Shown in pieces: positions 42,882 to 50,976 of a stretch of DNA of 64,000 nt. The notes under the pieces are model-generated. The model was not told the origin of the DNA. It saw only the letters and a list, made by a program, of their open reading frames with translations, and did no database searches. Each line of letters starts with the position of its first letter. The first letter of the stretch is position 1. This DNA comes from Dryocola sp051297175 (lineage in GTDB: Bacteria > Pseudomonadota > Gammaproteobacteria > Enterobacterales > Enterobacteriaceae), in assembly GCF_051297175.1 (NCBI RefSeq), contig NZ_JBINNY010000001.1:2418001-2482000 (forward strand), written 5' to 3'. A program made the position numbers and the translations under genes.

Positions 42882-43499
42882 TCAGACCTCCTTCGGGTTG
42901 GCCAGATAACCGGTTTTATCCCCACACGGGCGGCTGTTGGCGTTAGGTTTAATCACGATATTGGGTTTGGTGAAGTGCGCCGACGGCAGCGGGGCGATTG
43001 CCGCCTGCTCGCCGTATTTTTTGCGCAGTTCGTCAATCGGGGCCATGTCCAGCGCGCGCAGCGGGCAGGACTCGACGCAGATTGGCTTTTTGCCGTCGGC
43101 GATGCGGTCGTAGCAGCCGTCGCATTTGGTCATGTGGCCTTTTTCGGCGTTGTACTGCGGCGCACCGTACGGGCAGGCCATGTGGCAGTAGCGGCAGCCG
43201 ATGCACACGTCTTCGTTGACCACCACAAATCCGTCTTCGCGCTTGTGCATCGCCCCGCTCGGGCAGACCTTGGTGCAGGCCGGATCCGCGCAGTGGTTGC
43301 AGGCAATCGACAGGTAGTAGGCGAAGACGTTCTGATGCCAGACGCCGTTGTCCTCCTGCCAGTCGCCGCCCGCGTACTCATAGATGCGGCGGAAGCTGAC
43401 GTCCGGGCCTAAGTTTTTGTAGTCCTTGCAGGCCAGCTCGCAGGTTTTGCAGCCGGTGCAGCGACTCGAATCAATATAAAATCCATATTGGGTTGTCAT
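42882..43499 (-). CDS. ynfG: DMSO-reductase iron-sulfur subunit (DmsB/YnfG)
   Basis: A 205-residue ferredoxin-like subunit with four cysteine groups for [4Fe-4S] clusters: CTGCKTCELAC, CNHCADPACTKVCP, CIGCRYCHMACP and CDGCYDRI...CVESCP. It passes electrons from the anchor to the catalytic subunit. It starts 10 bp after the dmsA-type gene. Confidence 0.95.
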   Translation of the reverse strand: MTTQYGFYIDSSRCTGCKTCELACKDYKNLGPDVSFRRIYEYAGGDWQEDNGVWHQNVFAYYLSIACNHCADPACTKVCPSGAMHKREDGFVVVNEDVCIGCRYCHMACPYGAPQYNAEKGHMTKCDGCYDRIADGKKPICVESCPLRALDMAPIDELRKKYGEQAAIAPLPSAHFTKPNIVIKPNANSRPCGDKTGYLANPKEV

Positions 43500-43509
43500 C
43501 TGCTATTCC

Positions 43510-45948
43510 TTACGCCTTTTGGATGTCGACCAGGTTGGTGTGCTGTGGATTACCTTTCGCCAGCGGCGAAGGGCGGTGCGTGGTGAGCGTATTGATGCAC
43601 GAGCCGTGATCGACGCGGTCGCCGGTCATGTTGGCTTCGTGCCAGGCCCCCTGGCCCATCGCCGTGACGCCCGGCATGATGCGCGGCGTAACTTTGGCCG
43701 GGATGCGTAACTCACCGCGTCCGTTGAATACGCGCACCATATCGCCGCTGGCGATACCGCGTTTTTGCGCATCAATCGGGTTAATCCACACTTCCTGGCG
43801 GCAGGCGGCTTTCAGAATGTCGATGTTGCCGTAGCTGGAGTGCGTGCGGGCCTTGTAGTGGAAACCAAACATTTGCAACGGGTAAGTGCTGCGTTCCGGC
43901 GCGTCCCAACCGTCGAAGGTGGAGGCGTAGACCGGCAGCGGGCTGATGGTTTCGTCTTTTTCCAGCTCCCAGCCTGCGGCAATGTCCGCCAGCCTGCTGG
44001 AATAGATTTCGATTTTGCCGGAAGGCGTTTTCAGCGGATTCGCTTGCGGATCGTTTCTGAAATCTTTATAGGCCACAAAGTGCTCGTTCGGGTCTTTGCG
44101 CTTGTAGATGCCCATCGCGCGCAGTTCTTCATAGGATGGCAGCGCCGGATCTTTTGCGAGCATTTTGGCGTACAGGTGTTTAAGCCACTCTTCCTGGGTA
44201 CGGCCCTCGGTGAATTTCTGGTACACCTCTGGCCCAAGACGCCTTGCGACCTCGCTGGTAATCCAGTAAATCCCTTTGCGTTCGAACTTCGGCTCCGTGG
44301 CGGGCTGAATAAAGATCAGGTAGCCCATGTTGCCCGCATAATCGTTCGGGATAATGTCTTCCTGCTCGACGGTCATCAGGTCCGGCAGCAGGATATCCGC
44401 GTACTTCGCCGAGGAGGTCATGAAGTTTTCGATGACGACAATCATCTCGCACTTGCTGTCATCCTGCAGGATATCGTGAGTTTTATTGATGTCGGAGTGC
44501 TGGTTGATAATGGTATTTCCAGCGTAGTTCCAGATGAATTTAATCGGCACGTCCAGCTTGTCTTTGCCGCGCACGCCGTCGCGTTTGGCGGTCATTTCAG
44601 GGCCGCGCGCTATCGCATCCGTCCAGCTAAAGCAGGAGATCTGCGTTTTCACCGGGTTGGTCAGCACCGGCATACGTTCGATGGTGATGGTGTAAGTGGA
44701 TTCACGCGCGCCGCTGTTGCCGCCGTTAATGCCGACGTTGCCGGTCAGAATTGGCAGCATGGCGATGGCGCGGGAGGTCAGCTCGCCGTTTGCCTGGCGC
44801 TGCGGCCCCCAGCCCTGGGCGATATAGGCAGGTTTGGTGCTGCCAATTTCACGCGCCAGCTTGATGATGCGGTCGACGGGAATGCCGGTAATCGCGGCGG
44901 CCCACTGCGGGGTTTTCTCCACGCCGTCATCGCCCTGGCCCATAATATAGGCTTTATAGTGCCCGTTCGCAGGCGCGCCTTCCGGCAGCGTTTTTTCGTC
45001 ATAGCCGACGCAGTATTTATTGAGGAACGGCTGGTCAACCAGGTTTTCGTTTATCAGCACGTGAGCGATACCGGCCACCAGCGCCGCGTCGGTGCCCGGA
45101 CGAATCGGGATCCACTCGTCTTCGCGCCCGGCTGCGGTATCCGTATAGCGGGGGTCGATAACGATCATGCGGGCGTTGGAACGCTCGCGCGCCTGCTCAA
45201 GGAAGTAGGTAATGCCACCGCCGCTCATGCGCGTTTCGGCCGGATTATTGCCAAACAGCACGACCAGCTTGCTGTTTTCGATATCGGATGTGCTGTTACC
45301 GTCGTTGGTGCCGTAGGTGTACGGCATAGCGCAGGCGATTTGCGCGGTGGAGTAGGTGCCGTAGTGGCTCAGGAACCCGCCGTAGCAGTTCATCAGGCGG
45401 GCAACCAGTGACGCATAGGGCGAGGAGCGGGTGATATTCCCCCCGACGATCCCGGAGGTGTAGTTAATGTACACCGCCTCATTACCGTATTTTTCAACGG
45501 TGCTCTGTAGGCTTTTGGTGATGGTATCTAACGCTTCGTCCCATGAAATGCGCTCGAATTTACCTTCCCCGCGCTTGCCCACGCGCTTCATCGGGTAATT
45601 AAGACGTTCGGCATGATTGATGCGTCGACGAATAGAGCGCCCGCGCAGGCAGGCCCGCACCTGATGATCGCCATACTCGTCGTGGCCGGTGTTATCGGTT
45701 TCTACCCAATAAACTTCGTTATCGCGCACGTGCAGGCGCAGGGCGCAGCGGCTGCCGCAGTTGACGGAGCAGGCGCCCCAGACGACTTTATCGGCAGGCT
45801 CTTCAAGCGCGCCGCCTACGGCAACGGCGGCGGCTTTCACGCCGAAAGGCAAAGAGATCCCCCCGGCGGCAAGGGCAAGGCTTCCCAGCGCGGTGGATTT
45901 CACCAGGGAACGGCGGCTTATCCCGCCTGGGTTGTTAGGGTTTGACAT
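43510..45948 (-). CDS. ynfF: DMSO-reductase-type molybdoenzyme, catalytic subunit (YnfE/YnfF/DmsA family)
   Basis: An 812-residue molybdopterin oxidoreductase with a twin-arginine leader (ISRRSLVKSTALGSLAL). [4Fe-4S] ligands Cys60, Cys64, Cys68 and Cys100; probable Mo-ligand Ser200 in SHYGTYSTAQ. Reduces S- or N-oxides (YnfE/F are selenate-active in E. coli) in anaerobic respiration. Only one catalytic gene precedes the B, C and D genes, while E. coli has two (ynfE, ynfF). Whether it is closest to YnfE, YnfF or DmsA needs alignment; synteny points to ynf. Confidence 0.9.
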   Translation of the reverse strand: MSNPNNPGGISRRSLVKSTALGSLALAAGGISLPFGVKAAAVAVGGALEEPADKVVWGACSVNCGSRCALRLHVRDNEVYWVETDNTGHDEYGDHQVRACLRGRSIRRRINHAERLNYPMKRVGKRGEGKFERISWDEALDTITKSLQSTVEKYGNEAVYINYTSGIVGGNITRSSPYASLVARLMNCYGGFLSHYGTYSTAQIACAMPYTYGTNDGNSTSDIENSKLVVLFGNNPAETRMSGGGITYFLEQARERSNARMIVIDPRYTDTAAGREDEWIPIRPGTDAALVAGIAHVLINENLVDQPFLNKYCVGYDEKTLPEGAPANGHYKAYIMGQGDDGVEKTPQWAAAITGIPVDRIIKLAREIGSTKPAYIAQGWGPQRQANGELTSRAIAMLPILTGNVGINGGNSGARESTYTITIERMPVLTNPVKTQISCFSWTDAIARGPEMTAKRDGVRGKDKLDVPIKFIWNYAGNTIINQHSDINKTHDILQDDSKCEMIVVIENFMTSSAKYADILLPDLMTVEQEDIIPNDYAGNMGYLIFIQPATEPKFERKGIYWITSEVARRLGPEVYQKFTEGRTQEEWLKHLYAKMLAKDPALPSYEELRAMGIYKRKDPNEHFVAYKDFRNDPQANPLKTPSGKIEIYSSRLADIAAGWELEKDETISPLPVYASTFDGWDAPERSTYPLQMFGFHYKARTHSSYGNIDILKAACRQEVWINPIDAQKRGIASGDMVRVFNGRGELRIPAKVTPRIMPGVTAMGQGAWHEANMTGDRVDHGSCINTLTTHRPSPLAKGNPQHTNLVDIQKA

Positions 45949-46060
45949 AGCTCACTCCATGACTGGTGTCCCTTGAGGGGGAGGTGTCATTTTTGGTTTA
46001 TTGTTGTGGAACTGATTGCAGCGAAGGGGTGCGAAATGCCGATTCATTACCAGACAAATA

Positions 46061-46097
46061 ATACCCCACGGGCCGAACTATACTTATTTGGGGGTAT
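46061..46097. promoter_or_regulatory. candidate control region of the dms/ynf operon
   Basis: Inverted repeat ATACCCC (46061-46067) / GGGGTAT (46091-46097) enclosing TACTTAT (46081-46087), the last a perfect match to the NarL/NarP heptamer TACYYMT. It lies about 110-150 bp before the dmsA-type start. Nitrate control of this operon is plausible, but no FNR box of good quality was found in the interval. Confidence 0.35.
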
Positions 46098-46185
46098 AAC
46101 TTTTTAACGCTCGTCAATATTGAGAGCGTTTAGGGTGAGCAAATGTCAAAAATGGAACGGGGCGCAGAATACGCCCCGCGGGGGA

Positions 46186-46485
46186 TTACTGAGGTTCGTT
46201 TTCTGGCGCAGACTGAGACTGGCCGCCTGCGCCTTCATTGCCGCTGCTGGTGCGGCTGTAGAGAATCTTCTGCGTGTCGTTGCCGCAGTGCCCAACGACC
46301 TGGGCGTCAGGCTTATCCGCCTGGTCGTTCGGCACGATCGTCAGGGTAAATCCTGATTCCGGCACGCCGTTATTAATGATTTTTTGCTCAATATCCGCCT
46401 TGACCCTGTCGCAGGAGGACTGTGCCGCCAGCACCGGCGTGGAGGCTATGAGCAGTAACGCGCCCATCCAAACAGATCGTTTCAT
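46186..46485 (-). CDS. ynfD: DUF1161 periplasmic protein YnfD
   Basis: A 99-residue secreted protein (signal cleavage after PVLA) with the DUF1161 core CDRVKADIEQKIINNGVPESGFTL-type, VPNDQ and VVGHCGNDTQKILYSR, very close to E. coli YnfD. Two cysteines probably form a disulfide. Function unknown. Divergent from ynfC, same arrangement as E. coli. Confidence 0.9.
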   Translation of the reverse strand: MKRSVWMGALLLIASTPVLAAQSSCDRVKADIEQKIINNGVPESGFTLTIVPNDQADKPDAQVVGHCGNDTQKILYSRTSSGNEGAGGQSQSAPENEPQ

Positions 46486-46593
46486 CGTCTCTTCCTTATG
46501 TTGAGGATGTTCACTAAGGATAGACCTTCTAGTGTAAATATCTGTATTTGCTTATATCATAAGTCTTCATTTCAGACGCGAAACAGGACTAAC

Positions 46594-47304
46594 GTGAAGA
46601 AAATCATTGTGCTTTGCGCGCTGGTTGCGGCGCTTAGCGGATGCGATAAGCATGACGAACCGCAGGCCTACACCCCGGAAATGGCGAGTTTTTCAAACGA
46701 GTTTGATTTCGATCCGCTACGCGGACCGGTGAAAGAATTTAGCGAAACGCTGATGAACGAGCAGGGCAAGGTGGTCAAACGCGTGTCCGGCTCCGTTTCA
46801 ACGGAAGGGTGCCTCGATACCTTTGAGTTCCACGATCTGGAAAACAACACCGGCGCGGCGCTGGTGCTGGATGCCAATTACTATTTGGACTCCATCAGCC
46901 GCGAAAAGCGCGTCAGGCTCCAGGGCAAATGCCAGCTGGCCGAACTGCCCGCTGCGGCAGTCACCTACGACACGGACGATAACGGTTTTGTGGTTGCGGC
47001 AAAGGGCAAAGACATTGCCATCGAATACCGCTACGACGCCGACGGCTACCCGCTGGGGAAAATCAGCAAGGTAAAAGACGCGACGCTTGCGGTAATGGCG
47101 ACAGCCGGAAACGACAAAAAGAAAAAGCTGGATTACACCTCGGTGAGCACGCTGAACGGCAAGGCGGTGGCAAAGGCGAAGCAAAGCTGTGATTACGACA
47201 GAAAGTTTAACCCGGTTTCGTGCGAGCTGGTTTTAACGGACGACAGCGTTTCGCCACCGGCGGTCACGCGTTACTCCATCGAAAACACCATCGATTATTA
47301 TTGA
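46594..47304 (+). CDS. ynfC: UPF0257 lipoprotein YnfC
   Basis: Started at GTG 46594, giving 236 residues exactly as E. coli YnfC; ACAGGAC precedes it. The ATG at 46498 would place a non-signal sequence in front of the lipoprotein leader VKKIIVLCALVAALSGC. Mature segments YTPEMASFSNEFDFDPLRGP, LENNTGAALVLDANYY and the end ENTIDYY match E. coli. Function unknown. Confidence 0.93.
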   Translation: MKKIIVLCALVAALSGCDKHDEPQAYTPEMASFSNEFDFDPLRGPVKEFSETLMNEQGKVVKRVSGSVSTEGCLDTFEFHDLENNTGAALVLDANYYLDSISREKRVRLQGKCQLAELPAAAVTYDTDDNGFVVAAKGKDIAIEYRYDADGYPLGKISKVKDATLAVMATAGNDKKKKLDYTSVSTLNGKAVAKAKQSCDYDRKFNPVSCELVLTDDSVSPPAVTRYSIENTIDYY

Positions 47305-47311
47305 TGTGCGA

Positions 47312-47334
47312 CGGATGGTGCGATGCGCCATCCG
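47312..47334. terminator. bidirectional hairpin between ynfC and speG
   Basis: CGGATGGTGC (47312-47321), loop GAT, GCGCCATCCG (47325-47334): a ten-pair stem with one G-T pair between convergent genes. It resembles an enterobacterial REP unit. Confidence 0.6.
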
Positions 47335-47342
47335 CCCAAAAA

Positions 47343-47900
47343 TCACTGCGCGGTCGGTTTTAAAATCGTGCCGGAAGGCCGGTGCGTATCCAGATACTGC
47401 TGCTGGAAAATACACATTCGGATCGTGTTGCGGTATTCACCGTTGATAAAGAACTCGTGAATCAACTCGCCCTCCACCATAAAGCCAAGCTTCTTGTAGA
47501 TGTGAATGGCTTTCTCGTTCTCTTTATCCACGATCAGATAAAGCTTGTAGAGATTCAACACGGAAAACCCGTAGTCCATGGCGAGCTTGGCGGCGCGGGA
47601 GGCAAGGCCTTTGCCCTGATATTCCGGGGAGATGATGATCTGAAACTCGGCGCGGCGATGCACGTGGTTAATCTCTACCAGCTCGACCAGACCGGCTTTT
47701 TCACCGTCGCACTGCACCACAAAGCGGCGCTCGCTCTGGTCGTGGATGTGCTTGTCATACAGGTCGGACAGCTCAACAAAGGCTTCGTACGGCTCTTCAA
47801 ACCAGTAACGCATCACGCTTGCGTTGTTGTCCAACTGATGGACGAAACGAAGATCTTCGCGCTCGAGAGGGCGAAGTTTAATACTGAGTTCGTTACTCAT
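47343..47900 (-). CDS. speG: spermidine N1-acetyltransferase SpeG
   Basis: A 185-residue GNAT acetyltransferase (E. coli SpeG 186). Acetyl-CoA loop YQGKGLASRAAKLA, substrate-side segments RYWFEEPYEAF and VEINHVHRRAEFQI, and EFFINGEYRNTIRM are all typical. It acetylates spermidine and spermine to prevent toxicity in cold or stationary phase. Gene order ynfC-speG-ynfB is that of E. coli. Confidence 0.96.
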   Translation of the reverse strand: MSNELSIKLRPLEREDLRFVHQLDNNASVMRYWFEEPYEAFVELSDLYDKHIHDQSERRFVVQCDGEKAGLVELVEINHVHRRAEFQIIISPEYQGKGLASRAAKLAMDYGFSVLNLYKLYLIVDKENEKAIHIYKKLGFMVEGELIHEFFINGEYRNTIRMCIFQQQYLDTHRPSGTILKPTAQ

Positions 47901-47938
47901 GGGGCTTCCTTTGACGGATGAATTTTATCATCAGTTTA

Positions 47939-47960
47939 AGGCTTCCCGAACGGGAAGCCT
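47939..47960 (-). terminator. terminator hairpin after ynfB
   Basis: AGGCTTCCC (47939-47947), four-base loop, GGGAAGCCT (47952-47960), 20 bp after the ynfB stop on the minus strand, then TTAAA. Confidence 0.6.
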
Positions 47961-47980
47961 GAGATTCACAACGTACTGAC

Positions 47981-48331
47981 TTAAGGCGCGACTACGCGGC
48001 CGGTGCGACGATCGAGGCAGCGCAGGGTGTTTGGCTCCCAGTAGGCGTTAAGGTTAGCGCTTTTCTGGCAGTTGTCGCGGGCATCGAACGCCACGTCGTC
48101 TTTGTCCCACTCTTTTTCTACGCGCTTGTTCACTTTCTGGCGCAGGGAGCGTGTGTCATTCCATTGCTCTTTTTCCATCGCGGCTTCCTGACGAGTCTGC
48201 GCGTTGTCACCGGATTCGATAATCAACTTGCTGGTCTCGGCATGGGCCGCCTGGGTCAGCGCGAACGCACTCAGCAGTAACGCCGCAGGCAGCAGAGCCT
48301 GGGAAAGACGTTTGCGAAGGATTGTGTTCAT
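47981..48331 (-). CDS. ynfB: UPF0482 periplasmic protein YnfB
   Basis: A 116-residue secreted protein (signal cleavage near QAAHA). The charged mature domain has KEQWNDTRSLRQKVNKRVEKEWDK and AYWEPNTLRCLDRRTGR, as in E. coli YnfB. Role unknown. The neighbouring gene ynfA of E. coli is not found in the adjacent 339-bp gap. Confidence 0.9.
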   Translation of the reverse strand: MNTILRKRLSQALLPAALLLSAFALTQAAHAETSKLIIESGDNAQTRQEAAMEKEQWNDTRSLRQKVNKRVEKEWDKDDVAFDARDNCQKSANLNAYWEPNTLRCLDRRTGRVVAP

Positions 48332-48670
48332 TGCAGTTTCCTTTTAGGGTGAAGCTCAATTAACTATAACATTGTGAAGAGAGTGCGCCACAGGGTGCGC
48401 CATTTAGTCCCTATTATCCCAGACATAGTTCAATATGATCAAAACAAGCTTGCTGATTTTTACCACCGCTTTTGGCGGATTCATGCGTTAACTCTGACGC
48501 TTTACACCTTTATCACCTCCTTTACTTCTTTATTGTCTGCCGAAATAGTCGCCTGAAAAGTGTGACTCAGCCCGTCAAAATTCAATAAATATACTTGTAT
48601 GGTAGTAAGGTCAGGTTTATTTTCATCCACATTGTCACTCCTGGAAACTCTCCGCAGTAAGGAACGCAGA
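48332..48670. other. divergent control region between ynfB and rspA
   Basis: 339 bp without a convincing gene. It should hold promoters for ynfB (-) and the rsp operon (+). An imperfect dyad TACTTGTATGGTAGTA (48593-48608), 63 bp before rspA, could be a GntR-type site for RspR, but symmetry is poor. E. coli ynfA, expected here, is absent. Confidence 0.4.
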
Positions 48671-49885
48671 ATGAAAATTGTTAAGGCTGAGGTCTTTGTC
48701 ACCTGTCCCGGACGTAACTTCGTTACGCTGAAAATTACCACCGACGACGGGCTGACCGGCCTGGGCGACGCCACGCTAAACGGCCGCGAGCTGCCGGTTG
48801 CCTCGTATCTGGAAGATCACGTTTGTCCGCAGCTGATTGGGCGCGACGCGCACCGTATCGAGGACATCTGGCAGTTCTTCTACAAGGGCGCGTACTGGCG
48901 TCGCGGGCCGGTCACCATGTCCGCTATCTCCGCCGTGGATATGGCGCTGTGGGATATCAAAGCCAAGGCCGCAGGCATGCCGCTGTACCAGCTGCTCGGC
49001 GGCGCATCCCGCGAAGGGGTGATGGTTTATTGCCACACCACGGGCCATTCCCTGGACGACGTGCTGGAAGACTACGCGCGCCACAAAGAGATGGGCTTCA
49101 AGGCAATTCGCGTGCAGTGCGGCGTGCCGGGTATGAAAACCACCTACGGCATGTCAAAAGGCAAGGGGCTGGCGTATGAACCGGCCACCAAAGGCCACTG
49201 GCCGGAAGAGCAGCTTTGGTCGACGGAAAAATACCTCGACTTCACGCCAAAACTGTTTGACGCGGTGCGCAGCAAGTTCGGCTTTAACGAGCACCTGCTG
49301 CACGACATGCACCACCGCCTGACGCCAATCGAAGCCGCGCGTTTTGGCAAGAGCGTGGAGGATTACCGCCTGTTCTGGATGGAAGACCCAACGCCTGCCG
49401 AAAACCAGGAGTGTTTCCGCCTGATTCGCCAGCATACCGTCACGCCAATCGCCGTCGGCGAAGTGTTTAACAGCATCTGGGACTGCAAGCAGCTCATCGA
49501 AGAGCAGCTTATCGACTACATCCGCACCACGATTACCCACGCGGGCGGCATCACCGGCATGCGCCGTATCGCTGACTTTGCTTCGCTTTATCAGGTGCGC
49601 ACCGGCTCACACGGCCCGTCCGATTTGTCACCGGTCTGCATGGCGGCGGCGCTGCATTTCGACCTGTGGGTGCCAAACTTTGGGGTACAGGAATACATGG
49701 GCTATTCCGAACAAATGCTCGAAGTCTTCCCGCACAGCTGGACCTTCGACAACGGCTACATGCACCCGAGCGACAAACCCGGTCTGGGCATCGAGTTTGA
49801 CGAAAAGCTGGCTGCGAAATATCCCTACGAACCCGCGTATCTGCCGGTCGCCCGTCTTGAAGACGGCACGCTGTGGAACTGGTAA
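48671..49885 (+). CDS. rspA: RspA, mannonate/altronate dehydratase-like enolase-superfamily protein
   Basis: A 404-residue protein (same as E. coli) when begun at ATG 48671, which has AAGGAA upstream; the 24-residue extension to 48599 is not conserved. Motifs: MKIVKAEVFVTCPGRNFVTL, GAYWRRGPVTMSAISAVDMA, HDMHHRLTP and EDPTPAENQ (metal and catalytic residues) and ITHAGGITG. Members dehydrate D-mannonate or D-altronate, often slowly; RspA was first described as acting on a starvation signal. It leads the rspA-rspB unit. Confidence 0.95.
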   Translation: MKIVKAEVFVTCPGRNFVTLKITTDDGLTGLGDATLNGRELPVASYLEDHVCPQLIGRDAHRIEDIWQFFYKGAYWRRGPVTMSAISAVDMALWDIKAKAAGMPLYQLLGGASREGVMVYCHTTGHSLDDVLEDYARHKEMGFKAIRVQCGVPGMKTTYGMSKGKGLAYEPATKGHWPEEQLWSTEKYLDFTPKLFDAVRSKFGFNEHLLHDMHHRLTPIEAARFGKSVEDYRLFWMEDPTPAENQECFRLIRQHTVTPIAVGEVFNSIWDCKQLIEEQLIDYIRTTITHAGGITGMRRIADFASLYQVRTGSHGPSDLSPVCMAAALHFDLWVPNFGVQEYMGYSEQMLEVFPHSWTFDNGYMHPSDKPGLGIEFDEKLAAKYPYEPAYLPVARLEDGTLWNW

Positions 49886-49899
49886 CAGGAGAATTAATC

Positions 49900-50913
49900 A
49901 TGAAAAGCGTCACTATCCAACAGCCGGGCACGCTGGTCATCGAAGACCGCCCACAGGTTCAGCCGCAGCCGGGTGAAGTCCGCATTCGCGTGTCGAGCGC
50001 CGGGATTTGCGGTTCAGATGTCCACATTTATCGCGGCCACAACCCGTTCGCGAAATATCCGCGCGTTATCGGCCACGAGTTCTTTGGGCATATAGATGCA
50101 GTAGGGGACGGCGTGGACGCATCGCGCATCGGCGAGCGCGTGGTTGGCGACCCGGTCGTGAGCTGCGGCCACTGCTATCCGTGCTCGGTAGGGCGTCCTA
50201 ACGTCTGCGCCGAACTGCAGGTTATCGGCGTGCACCGCGACGGCGGGTTTAGCGAATACGTCACGCTGCCCGCCAAAAACGCCCACGTTGTGCCGGACAG
50301 CATTCCCGACAACGAAGCCACGATGGTCGAACCTTTCACCATCGCCGCCAACATCTGTAGCCAGATGAACCCCGGCCCGCTTGATACCGCGCTGGTCTAC
50401 GGCGCGGGGCCGATGGGGCTAACGTCCATTCAGGCGCTGCGCGGCGTCTACGGCGTGAAGGAGATCGTTGTCGTCGACCGTATCGACGAACGCCTGGCGA
50501 TGGCGAAAGCCAACGGCGCGGATCGCGTGATCAACAACGCCAGCCTCGATCTTAAAGCCGAGCTGGAATCTCTGGGCATTCGCCCGACGCTGATTATCGA
50601 CGCCGCCTGCCATCCGTCGATTTTGCCAGAAGCTATCGGCCTTGCGTCGCCCGCCGCGCGAATCGGCATCATGGGCTTCTCCTCCGATCCCTGCGTGCTC
50701 AGCCAGCAGGCGATCACCAGTAAAGAAATCACCATCTTCAGCTCGCGCCTGAACAGCAACCGCTTCCCGCAGGTTATCAGCTGGATGAGCGAGCAAAAAA
50801 TACGGCCCGAAAAGCTGATCACCCACCAGTTCCCCTACACGCAGGTGCTTGAAGCGATGGACATCTTCGAGAAAGACCAGAAGCAGTGCTGCAAGGTCCT
50901 CTTGACGTTCTAA
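49900..50913 (+). CDS. rspB: RspB, zinc-dependent alcohol/sugar-acid dehydrogenase
   Basis: A 337-residue medium-chain dehydrogenase starting at ATG 49900 (CAGGAG upstream), 14 bp after rspA. Catalytic zinc ligands in ICGSDVH and GHEFFG, structural zinc cysteines in CGHCYPCSVGRPNVC, NAD site VYGAGPMGL. E. coli RspB is 339 residues and shares AGICGSD, YRGHNPFAKYPRVIGHEFFG and LIIDAACHPSIL. Probable oxidation of a hexonate such as L-gulonate or D-mannonate upstream of RspA/YdfI chemistry; the substrate is inferred. Confidence 0.93.
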   Translation: MKSVTIQQPGTLVIEDRPQVQPQPGEVRIRVSSAGICGSDVHIYRGHNPFAKYPRVIGHEFFGHIDAVGDGVDASRIGERVVGDPVVSCGHCYPCSVGRPNVCAELQVIGVHRDGGFSEYVTLPAKNAHVVPDSIPDNEATMVEPFTIAANICSQMNPGPLDTALVYGAGPMGLTSIQALRGVYGVKEIVVVDRIDERLAMAKANGADRVINNASLDLKAELESLGIRPTLIIDAACHPSILPEAIGLASPAARIGIMGFSSDPCVLSQQAITSKEITIFSSRLNSNRFPQVISWMSEQKIRPEKLITHQFPYTQVLEAMDIFEKDQKQCCKVLLTF

Positions 50914-50976
50914 GCAACAACCTCTGTACCCGATGATTTGCTGTACCTACAACGACAAATTGCAGAGAACTGAAAG

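Noticed and set aside
43765..45411. 548-codon open frame antisense to the dmsA-type gene
   Set aside because: Shadow of the molybdoenzyme gene; no ribosome site and no recognisable domain.
46498..46593. 32-codon N-terminal extension of YnfC
   Set aside because: It would bury the lipoprotein signal peptide; the GTG at 46594 reproduces the E. coli length.
48374..48556. 60-codon frame between ynfB and rspA
   Set aside because: No ribosome site, no resemblance to YnfA and located in a divergent promoter region.
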